From Nonomuraea maritima (GTDB taxonomy: Bacteria > Actinomycetota > Actinomycetes > Streptosporangiales > Streptosporangiaceae), in NCBI RefSeq assembly GCF_900100395.1, contig NZ_FNFB01000005.1, positions 124,001 through 188,000 on the forward strand: a DNA stretch of 64,000 nt, in the 5' to 3' direction. The notes beneath the pieces were generated by a model. The model was given only the letters and a program-made list of their open reading frames with translations, searched no databases and was not told the DNA's origin. Of this stretch, positions 50,776 to 59,999 are shown piece after piece (position 1 is the first letter of the stretch; every line of letters begins with the position of its first letter). The position numbers and the translations under genes were made by a program.

Positions 50776-51759
50776 ATGGATTCCAACCGGAGAGCCATCG
50801 CGAACGTCCGCCCGAGGAGCGGGCCGCACTCCAGCAACGCCGCAGACTGGCCGCTGGACGCCTTAAGCGGTGCCAAGGGCGACACCACGGTCAGCGTGGT
50901 CCTGCCCGCCCGCGACGAGCAGGACACCGTCGGCGACATCGTCACCGTGATCCGCCGTGACCTCGTCGAGCGATGGCCGCTCGTCGACGAGATCGTGGTC
51001 GTCGACTCCCGTTCCACCGACGCGACCGCCGAACGCGCCGTCCGGGCGGGCGCGCGCGTGGTGGCGCAGGACCAGGTGCTCTCCCACCTGCCGCCGATGA
51101 GCGGCAAGGGCGAGGCGCTGTGGAAGGGCCTGGCCGCCTCTCGCGGGGACATCGTCGTCTTCGTGGACGCCGACCTGCGCAGCTTCGGCACGCACTACGT
51201 GTCGGGTCTGCTCGGACCGCTGCTCGTCGACACCGGCATCCAATTCGTCAAGGCGACCTACGAGCGTCCGTACGTCGGCGCGGACGGCACGGTCCAGCCG
51301 GGCGGCGGCGGACGCGTGACCGAGCTGGTCGCACGCCCGCTGCTCAACCTGTTCTGGCCCGAGCTCGCCGGCTTCGCCCAGCCGCTCGGCGGCGAGTACG
51401 CCGCCCGCCGCGACGTGCTCGAAAGGGTGCCCTTCGTCACCGAGTACGGCGTGGAGTTCGGCCTCCTCGTCGACCTGCTCGGCCTCGTCGGCCTCGACGC
51501 GATGGCCCAGGTGGACCTGGGCCGCCGTACGCACCGGCACCAGTCGACGGCCGCGCTCGGCCGGATGGCCGGGCAGATCATGCTCACCGCCTGGTCACGG
51601 CTGGAACGCCAGGGCCGCGTGGTGGCCTCGGGACGGCCCGCGCACACGCTGCTGCAGTTCGCGCCGGACGGCCAGGCCGACCTCGTGGACGTGGCCGTGG
51701 CGGAGCGACCCCCGCTCGCCACCCTGGTGACGGAGGTTCCGGTGAACGCGGGGCCCTGA
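50776..51759 (+). CDS. gpgS: glucosyl-3-phosphoglycerate synthase GpgS
   Basis: A 327-residue GT81 glycosyltransferase that transfers glucose from UDP- or GDP-glucose to 3-phosphoglycerate. It has VVLPARDEQDTV, VVVDSRSTDATAE, the metal-binding VDADL (Asp131, Asp133) and the acceptor-binding region GGGGRVTELVARPLLNLFWPEL. Length and order match characterised GpgS. In mycobacteria it starts glucosylglycerate and methylglucose polysaccharide synthesis; in others it makes a compatible solute. A GGGGGG site precedes the ATG at 50776. A TTA codon is at 50863-50865 (codon 30), possibly linking expression to bldA. Confidence 0.95.
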   Translation: MDSNRRAIANVRPRSGPHSSNAADWPLDALSGAKGDTTVSVVLPARDEQDTVGDIVTVIRRDLVERWPLVDEIVVVDSRSTDATAERAVRAGARVVAQDQVLSHLPPMSGKGEALWKGLAASRGDIVVFVDADLRSFGTHYVSGLLGPLLVDTGIQFVKATYERPYVGADGTVQPGGGGRVTELVARPLLNLFWPELAGFAQPLGGEYAARRDVLERVPFVTEYGVEFGLLVDLLGLVGLDAMAQVDLGRRTHRHQSTAALGRMAGQIMLTAWSRLERQGRVVASGRPAHTLLQFAPDGQADLVDVAVAERPPLATLVTEVPVNAGP

Positions 51760-51781
51760 CCGTCCGTCCCGCCCCGCGGGG

Positions 51782-52453
51782 CTACGGCGGGAATCGACCC
51801 GGGGTGACGAGCCCGGTCTCGTAGGCGACGACGACGGCCTGGGCGCGGTCGCGCAGGCCCAGCTTGGTGAAGATGCGGGCGACGTGGGTCTTCACCGTGG
51901 TCTCGCTCAGCGTCAGCGCCTCGGCCAGCTCGGCGTTGGACAGCCCGCGCCCCACCAGTGTCAGCACCTCCACCTCGCGCGCGGTCAGGCCGGCCAGGTC
52001 GGCGTGCACGCTCCTGGACGGCGGCCCCTGCACGGCGAAGCGCTCGACCAGCCGCCGGGTGATCGACGGCGCCAGCAGGGCGTCTCCGGTGGTGACCAGC
52101 CGCACGGCGTTGGCCAGGTGGGCGGGCGTGACGTCCTTCAGCAGGAAACCGCTCGCGCCGAGGGCCAGTGCGGCGTACACGTACCGGTCGAGGTCGAAGG
52201 TGGTCAGCATGAGCACGCGGCAGTCCGGATCCTGGGCCAGCACCCGCCTGGCCGCCTCCAGCCCGTCCATGTTCGGCATGCGGATGTCCATGAGCACGAC
52301 GTCCGGCCGCAGTTCCCGCGCGGCCGTCACCGCCGCCACGCCGTCGGCGGCCTCCCCGACGACGTCGATGCCGCGGGTGGTGAGGATGAGCCGGAATCCG
52401 GACCGGATGAGCGCCTGGTCGTCGACGATCAGCACGCGGGGCGAGGGGGTCAT
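51782..52453 (-). CDS. NarL/LuxR-family response regulator
   Basis: A 223-residue response regulator: receiver domain with acidic pocket DD11-12, phospho-acceptor Asp56 (VLMDIRMPN) and Lys in FLLKD, then a LuxR-type HTH (LTAREVEVLTLVGRGLSNAELAEALTLSETTVKTHVARIFTKL). Its start overlaps the histidine kinase stop by 4 bp. It probably controls the divergent ABC exporter genes after phosphorylation by the kinase. Confidence 0.95.
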   Translation of the reverse strand: MTPSPRVLIVDDQALIRSGFRLILTTRGIDVVGEAADGVAAVTAARELRPDVVLMDIRMPNMDGLEAARRVLAQDPDCRVLMLTTFDLDRYVYAALALGASGFLLKDVTPAHLANAVRLVTTGDALLAPSITRRLVERFAVQGPPSRSVHADLAGLTAREVEVLTLVGRGLSNAELAEALTLSETTVKTHVARIFTKLGLRDRAQAVVVAYETGLVTPGRFPP

Positions 52454-53298
52454 GAACCGTCCTGTCGGGGTGGCTTGAGGGGGATGCGGGCGCGGATGCG
52501 GTAGCCGCCGCCGAGGCGGCGCCTGGCGTCCAGGTCGCCACCGTAGACGGCGACCCGTTCGCTGAGCCCCAGCAGGCCGCGCCCGGCTCCGGCGTCGCGT
52601 CCGCGCCGCTGCGCCGTCGGCGCGGCACGGCCGGGGTCGGCGGTGAGCGCGCTGGGGCCGGTGTTGAGCACCTCCACGCGCACCTGGTTGTCCGCGTAGC
52701 GGATCGTCACCTCGGCCTTCGTGTCCGGCTCGGCGTGCTTGAGCGCGTTGGTCAGGGCCTCCTGGATGATCCGGTAGACCGTCGCGTCGATGCCCGGCGG
52801 CAGCGGGCGGGGCTCGCCCAGGACGCGCGTCTCCACGTGCAGCCCGGTGAAGGCGAAACGGTCGATCAGCGTGTTCAGGCCGTCCAGACCCGGCGACGGC
52901 GCGAGAACGGAGTCGTCGGCGCCGTCCGGGGCGGGCGCGAGCAGCCCCAGCAGGTGGCGCAGCTCCGACATCGCCGAGCGGCCGGCGTTCTCCACCGCTT
53001 CGAGCGCCTGCGCGCACGCGTCGGGGTCGATCGGCATCACCTCGCGCGCCGCGCCGGCCTGGACGACCATGAGGCTGACGTTGTGGCTGACGATGTCGTG
53101 CAGTTCCCTGGCGATCCTGGCGCGTTCGGCGTCGACCGCCGCCCTGGCGGCCCTGTCGCTCTCCCGCTCCAGCATTCTGCCCCGCTCCTCGACGGCCGCG
53201 CGGTGGCGGCGGCGGGACCGCACGAGTGCGACCCCCATCGACAGCGTGACTCCTGCCAGCGCCACCACGACGACGACCAAGGCGTACGTCCAGACCAC
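52450..53298 (-). CDS. sensor histidine kinase (HisKA_3 type)
   Basis: A 282-residue kinase with one N-terminal transmembrane helix (residues 3-27), an HisKA_3 dimerisation/phosphoacceptor helix with His67 in RARIARELHDIVSHN, and an HATPase domain (N-box EALTNALKHA, GRGLLGLSERV). There is almost no extracellular part, so it may sense through the membrane or a partner, as in BceS/intramembrane-sensing kinases and some NarX-type kinases linked to ABC transporters. The GTG at 53298 begins the membrane helix. Only weak ribosome-binding signal. Confidence 0.9.
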   Translation of the reverse strand: MVWTYALVVVVVALAGVTLSMGVALVRSRRRHRAAVEERGRMLERESDRAARAAVDAERARIARELHDIVSHNVSLMVVQAGAAREVMPIDPDACAQALEAVENAGRSAMSELRHLLGLLAPAPDGADDSVLAPSPGLDGLNTLIDRFAFTGLHVETRVLGEPRPLPPGIDATVYRIIQEALTNALKHAEPDTKAEVTIRYADNQVRVEVLNTGPSALTADPGRAAPTAQRRGRDAGAGRGLLGLSERVAVYGGDLDARRRLGGGYRIRARIPLKPPRQDGS

Positions 53299-53333
53299 CG
53301 TTCCAGCCTGGCAAAGGGCGGGAAGATCCGCAC

Positions 53334-53409
53334 TACATCGACAGGATGACAAGCGGACCGGAATTACATCCGGGGAAGGACGCCCGGCTTGCGGCGCCGT
53401 TTGTAGCCT
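53334..53409. promoter_or_regulatory. divergent promoter between two-component system and ABC exporter
   Basis: TACATC occurs twice as a direct repeat (53334-53339, 53365-53370), 31 bp apart, about three helical turns. A TAGCCT -10 box at 53404-53409 lies 6 bp before the ABC gene start. Possible sites for the response regulator. Confidence 0.4.
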
Positions 53410-53415
53410 CCTCGC

Positions 53416-54114
53416 ATGACGACCGGAACCGCAGCCGCCGTACGGCTCGACCATGTACGCAGGCAGTACGGCGAGACGGTGGCACTGGACGGTGTCTCGC
53501 TGGAGATCCGTGCCGGTGAGGCGGTCGCGGTGATGGGGCCGTCCGGCAGCGGGAAGTCGACGCTCCTGAACCTGATCGCCGGGCTCGACCGGCCCAGCGC
53601 CGGGCGGGTCACCGTCCAGGGCGACGACCTGACCGGCCTGGACGAGACCGGGCTGGCCCTGTTCAGACGCCGCCACATCGGCATGATCTTCCAGTTCTTC
53701 AACCTGCTCGACGACCTGTCTGCGCTCGACAACGTGGCGCTCGCCGCCCAGCTCACCGGCACGCCCGCCGCCCAGGCCCGCAGACGCGCGCTCGACCTGC
53801 TGGACGAGCTCGGCATCGGCGACCGCGCCCGTACGTACCCCGCGGTGCTGAGCGGTGGCGAGCGCCAGCGGGTCGCCGTCGCCCGCGCCCTCATGAACCG
53901 GCCGGCCGTGCTGCTGGCCGACGAGCCGACCGGCGCGCTGGACAGCCACTCCGGCGAGCAGGTGATGGACCTGCTGCTCGACCTGCACCAGATCGGCCAG
54001 ACCCTGCTGCTCGTCACGCACGACGTACGGCTGGCCGAGCGGTGCGCCGGACGGGTGATCGAGCTGGCCGACGGCCGGGTGACCGCAGAACGCACGCTGG
54101 AGGGCCACCCGTGA
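53416..54114 (+). CDS. ABC transporter ATP-binding protein (MacB/LolD-like)
   Basis: A 232-residue ATPase with Walker A GPSGSGKST (41-49), Q-loop FQFFNL, signature LSGGERQR, Walker B VLLADEPTGALD and H-loop VTHD. The MacB/LolD group drives mechanotransmission permeases of the FtsX type. The ATG lies 6 bp after TAGCCT with no ribosome-binding site, so it is probably leaderless. It overlaps the permease start by 4 bp. Context with a divergent two-component system suggests antibiotic or envelope-stress export. Confidence 0.94.
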   Translation: MTTGTAAAVRLDHVRRQYGETVALDGVSLEIRAGEAVAVMGPSGSGKSTLLNLIAGLDRPSAGRVTVQGDDLTGLDETGLALFRRRHIGMIFQFFNLLDDLSALDNVALAAQLTGTPAAQARRRALDLLDELGIGDRARTYPAVLSGGERQRVAVARALMNRPAVLLADEPTGALDSHSGEQVMDLLLDLHQIGQTLLLVTHDVRLAERCAGRVIELADGRVTAERTLEGHP

Positions 54115-56396
54115 GCGCGGTGTGGAGCGTCGCGCTGGCCGCGGTGCGGCGGCGGAGGCTGCAGAGCGCGATCCTGGCCCTGGTGGTCCTGTGCTCCACC
54201 GTGGCGATCGTCGTGGCGCTCGGCCTGCTCGAGGCGTCGTCCTGGCCCTTCGACCGGACCTTCGCCGAGCAGCGCGGGGCGCACGTCGTGGCCACGTTCG
54301 ACCGGGCCACGGTCCCCGACGCGCTGCTCACACGGACGGCGGGCAGGCCCGGGGTCGAGGCGGCGGCCGGGCCGTTCGGCCAGAAGGCGCTCACCGTCGC
54401 CGACACCCGGCAGAGCCTGCCGCCAGGACCGCTCACGGTCGTCGGGCGGCCCGGCCCCGGCGGACCGGTGGACCGGGTCGACCTCTGGACGGGCCGCTGG
54501 GCCGCCCGACCTGGCGAGATCGTGGTGAACCGGCCGGTCGAGCCCCTCTTCAGCGACCTGGTCGGCGCCACGGTACGGACCAGGGAAGGCATGACCTTCA
54601 CCATCGTGGGTCTGGCCTCCAGCGTCAGCAGGACGGCCGAGGCCTGGGTCACGCCCGCCCAGATGCGGACGATGAACCCCACGGCCACCCAGATGCTCTA
54701 CCGGTTCACCGAGGCAGGCGACCTGCGCGCGGCCACGGCGAGCGTGACCGCCGGCCTGTCGCCCTCGGGCGTGCAGTCGTACCTCACCGTCAAGCAGGAC
54801 GTGTCCCGGACGGCCTCGGCGTACCTGCCGTTCCTCGTGGGGTTCGGTCTCCTGGGGCTGCTGGTGGCGGTGCTCATCGTGGCGAACGTCGTCGGCGGCG
54901 CCGTCGTCGCCGGGCAGCGGCACATCGGCGTGCTCAAGTCACTGGGCTTCACCCCCGACCAGGTCATGGCCGTGTACCTGGTCATGGTCCTGCTGCCCGG
55001 GTCCGCCGGATGCCTGGTCGGCACGGGGCTCGGCGCCCTGATCTCCCAGCCGCTGCTGCACCGCGTGTTCGCGGGCACCGGGGCGGCCATCGGCCTGGGC
55101 GTCGGCTGGTGGGCGTACCTGACCGCGCTGGTCGGCGTACCGGCCGTGGTCGTGCTGGCGGCGCTCGTCCCCGCCTCCCGCGCGCACCGGCTGTCGGCCG
55201 CCGAGAGCATCAGGGCCGGTGGCGGGCGCCGGTCGGGACGCGGGCAGGCGATCCAGCACCTGCTGTCGGGCACACCGCTGCCCCGATCCGTGAGCCTGGG
55301 CCTGGGCCTGCCGTTCGCCCGGCCGGGCCGCTCGGCGCTGACGCTGGCCGCGATCGTCCTCGGTGTGGCCGCGACGACGCTCGCCACCGGCCTGTTCAGG
55401 ACGATGACCGCCTACGGCGACACGGCACAGCGCGTCGGCCACGTCCATTCCGTCGTCCACGTCGGACGGCCCGACCAGATCAGGCCGAAGCTGGGCGACG
55501 CCGCCATCGAGGCGCTGCTGCGCGCGCAGCCCGGCGTCCGTCACGTGACCGCCGACGCCTGGATCGACGTGCGGCTCCTTGGCCACACGAGCCGGATCAA
55601 GGCCCAGTTCCTCCGCGGTGACGCCGCGACCCGCGGCGACGTGGTGGTGGCCGGGCGCTACATCTCCGGGCCCGGCGAGGTCGCCGCCCCTTCGGCGTTC
55701 CTGAGACGCTTCGGGCTGCGCGTCGGCGACCGGCTCACGCTCGCGCTCGGCGACGCACGTACGCAGGCCACGATCGTGGGCGAGGTCATGGACGCCGCGA
55801 ACGACCTCGTCATCGCGAGCTGGCCCACACTGACCGCGCTCGACCCCGGCAGGAGCGCCACCCAGTACGAGGTCCGGCTCGCTCCGGACGCCGACGTCGA
55901 GACGTTCCACGCCGCCGTCAAGGCGGCCGAACCGGGCCTGTACCCGCGGACGAAGTCGCAGGTCGACCAGAACAGCGTGGCCGTCATCGGCGCGGCGTCC
56001 TTCTTCACCCTGATCCTGGGCGTGGTGGCGAGCCTGGGCGTGTTCAACACCGTGGTGCTGAACACCCGCGAGCGGCGTCGTGACCTGGCCATGCTGAAGT
56101 CGATCGGGATGACGCCGCGCCAGGTGACGCTCATGACGGTCACGTCCATGGCTGCCCTGGGCGTCCTCGGCGGGCTGGTCGGCGTCCCCGTCGGGATCGC
56201 CTCGCACCGGGTCGTCGTGCTGGCCATGATGGAGGCGGCAGGGCTCAGCGCGCCCGCGATCCTGCTCGACGTCTGGCACGTCGCGGCGCTCGCCGCGCTG
56301 GTCGTGGCGGGTGTGGCCATCGCCGTGCTGGGCGCGTTCCTGCCCGCGCGCTCGGCCGCCGCACTGACCATCGCCGAGGCGCTGCGTACCGAATGA
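54111..56396 (+). CDS. FtsX-family ABC transporter permease
   Basis: A 761-residue permease with an N-terminal transmembrane helix, a large extracellular MacB-like domain, three helices (about 240-350), then a second copy of the FtsX arrangement with helices near 420, 640, 690 and 735. The two FtsX modules in one chain are typical of actinobacterial drug/lipid export systems. GTG start at 54111 in a GTGA overlap with the ATPase gene. It ends 6 bp from the convergent stress-protein gene. Confidence 0.92.
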   Translation: MSAVWSVALAAVRRRRLQSAILALVVLCSTVAIVVALGLLEASSWPFDRTFAEQRGAHVVATFDRATVPDALLTRTAGRPGVEAAAGPFGQKALTVADTRQSLPPGPLTVVGRPGPGGPVDRVDLWTGRWAARPGEIVVNRPVEPLFSDLVGATVRTREGMTFTIVGLASSVSRTAEAWVTPAQMRTMNPTATQMLYRFTEAGDLRAATASVTAGLSPSGVQSYLTVKQDVSRTASAYLPFLVGFGLLGLLVAVLIVANVVGGAVVAGQRHIGVLKSLGFTPDQVMAVYLVMVLLPGSAGCLVGTGLGALISQPLLHRVFAGTGAAIGLGVGWWAYLTALVGVPAVVVLAALVPASRAHRLSAAESIRAGGGRRSGRGQAIQHLLSGTPLPRSVSLGLGLPFARPGRSALTLAAIVLGVAATTLATGLFRTMTAYGDTAQRVGHVHSVVHVGRPDQIRPKLGDAAIEALLRAQPGVRHVTADAWIDVRLLGHTSRIKAQFLRGDAATRGDVVVAGRYISGPGEVAAPSAFLRRFGLRVGDRLTLALGDARTQATIVGEVMDAANDLVIASWPTLTALDPGRSATQYEVRLAPDADVETFHAAVKAAEPGLYPRTKSQVDQNSVAVIGAASFFTLILGVVASLGVFNTVVLNTRERRRDLAMLKSIGMTPRQVTLMTVTSMAALGVLGGLVGVPVGIASHRVVVLAMMEAAGLSAPAILLDVWHVAALAALVVAGVAIAVLGAFLPARSAAALTIAEALRTE

Positions 56397-56402
56397 GTTC
56401 CG

Positions 56403-57197
56403 CTAGGAGAATCCGCGGGGCAGGACGGCGACCGGGCGTTCGGAGGCGCGCAGCACCTTCATGGCCAGCTCGCCGAGGAACACGCGGTGCGGTTCCGCGT
56501 CCTCGCTGGCGGCGCAGACGAGCAGCTCGCCGGGCAGCCACTCCAGGGTGCGCATCGCGGCGTCCACGTCGTGGCCCTCGGCCACCTCCGCCTCGGCCTC
56601 GATGCCGGTGGTCTCCCACGCCAGGCGCACGGCCAGCGCGAGGTCGTCGCGCAGCCGGCCGGGGTCGTCCACCCGCAGGTCGAGCGTGATGAGCCGGAGC
56701 GGCACCCCGAGCCGCAGCGCGGCCTGGGCGACGCGTTCGACGGCCTCGTCGCACTGCGGGCGGTGCACGTACGCCAGCGTGAGGCGGTCGAGCTCGCCGG
56801 GCTGCTTGAAACCGGCGGGCGTCAGCATGACGGCCTTGGACGAGCGGTGGAGCAGGTGGTCGGAGGTGGCGCCGATCGCGATGCGGCCGTGCTGCCCGCC
56901 GCTCGCCGAGCCGACCACGATGAGGTCGGCGCGAATTCTGCTGGCCAGCACCGACAGCCCGCGCCCGGTGCCGCGGCTCTCGAACGTGAGGAACTCGGCC
57001 GGTGCGGGACCCAGTTCCTCGGCCGCGTGGGCCAGGCCGGCCTGCGCCTCGACCGCCAGCCCCGGGCTGCCCGGCGGGTAGATCGAGGCGATGGTCAGCT
57101 CACCGCCGGTGAGCCTGGTGATCGCCGAACCGAGGGCGAGCGCGTCTCGCCCACCCAGGTCGTCCGCATATCCGACGATCACGTGCCCACCGATCAC
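56403..57197 (-). CDS. universal stress protein, two UspA domains
   Basis: A 264-residue tandem Usp protein. The first domain starts VIVGYADDLGGRDALALG and ends with the ATP-binding VVGSASGGQHGRIAIGATSDHLLHRSSKAVMLTP; the second starts LTLAYVHRP and ends LGELAMKVLRASERPVAVLP, where the Gly-rich ATP motif is partly lost. Role in stress or dormancy is general for the family. A GTG at 57197 with GAGG upstream is taken as start; 57182 is an alternative. Divergent from an unknown 100-residue gene. Confidence 0.88.
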   Translation of the reverse strand: MIGGHVIVGYADDLGGRDALALGSAITRLTGGELTIASIYPPGSPGLAVEAQAGLAHAAEELGPAPAEFLTFESRGTGRGLSVLASRIRADLIVVGSASGGQHGRIAIGATSDHLLHRSSKAVMLTPAGFKQPGELDRLTLAYVHRPQCDEAVERVAQAALRLGVPLRLITLDLRVDDPGRLRDDLALAVRLAWETTGIEAEAEVAEGHDVDAAMRTLEWLPGELLVCAASEDAEPHRVFLGELAMKVLRASERPVAVLPRGFS

Positions 57198-57276
57198 GAA
57201 GGCCCTCTTACCCGCTCCTACCTGGGAATACGCGACCTTGATCCTAACGTTGTAAACCTTTGGAGGAGTAAAACCC

Positions 57277-57579
57277 GTGAAGATCACACTAGACACCAAA
57301 TTTGTTGGTTCGTTCGGACCTGTCACGCTTCGTGACGCGGTGGAACAGCTTCGCGCGCAGGATCTCGCCTGTACCGTGCGTGCCGACGTCGTCGACCAGA
57401 AAGTCGGCGTCTTCTCCGACTGTGTGGACCGCGGGTTCACGCCGCTCCGCAGCGAGATCATGGCTGCGTACTACGTGGCCGAGCGCGACGCCGCGGCCGA
57501 GGCGTTCGAGAGCGGGCTCATCACCCGCGAGGAGATGGACGGCAAGCAGGCCGCCCTCGCCCGCCGCCTTCTCATCTGA
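57277..57579 (+). CDS. 100-residue protein of unknown function
   Basis: A small soluble acidic/mixed protein, no membrane segment, no recognised family. Two cysteines (Cys33, Cys50). The last 40 residues (EIMAAYYVAERDAAAEAFESGL) are strongly helical. A GGAGGAG site 9 bp before the GTG and good codon bias support that it is a real gene. It shares a promoter region with the universal stress protein gene, so it could be stress-related. Confidence 0.75.
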   Translation: MKITLDTKFVGSFGPVTLRDAVEQLRAQDLACTVRADVVDQKVGVFSDCVDRGFTPLRSEIMAAYYVAERDAAAEAFESGLITREEMDGKQAALARRLLI

Positions 57580-57671
57580 GTTTCTCCGGCCAGTCAGGGC
57601 TTTCCGGTGACTTGAGCACTGTCCGAAGTCCGTAAAGTCGTGTCCATTGCTCGTTCACGGATTGGACACGT

Positions 57672-59732
<2,061 letters not shown>

Positions 59733-59818
59733 CCGAGTATTTTCGCGGACCCGTCCTCATGCCGGGCCAAACAGGGGCAAGGCATCCGCCAAACCGCCAG
59801 GGTGCATCCTGGAAGGGA

Positions 59819-59854
59819 GAGCCGTTCCCGGCACCGCGCCGTCGGGGACGGCTC
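59819..59854. other. hairpin upstream of glgX
   Basis: GAGCCGTTCCC / GGGGACGGCTC (59819-59829 and 59844-59854) forms an 11-bp stem with one wobble pair and a 14-nt loop, 146 bp before glgX. It may be a terminator from upstream transcription or a leader structure of the glgX-treY message. The rest of the 267-bp gap (59733-59999) shows no gene. Confidence 0.45.
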
Positions 59855-59999
59855 GCGACGTCTCTGAACTGGGCGTTTACCCTGCGGCGGAGTAACCGCG
59901 CCCGCGGCGGAAAAGAACCAGGGGGGTGATCCACAGGGGCCGGGCTTGCCGGGCAGAGCGGGGGAACGGAACATGGGGAAAGACCGCAAGGGAGCCTCG

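Noticed and set aside
51771..51782. GCCCCGCGGGGC palindrome between gpgS and the response regulator gene as a terminator
   Set aside because: No loop can form in a 12-bp continuous palindrome of this length without losing most of the stem; GC-rich chance palindromes are common here.
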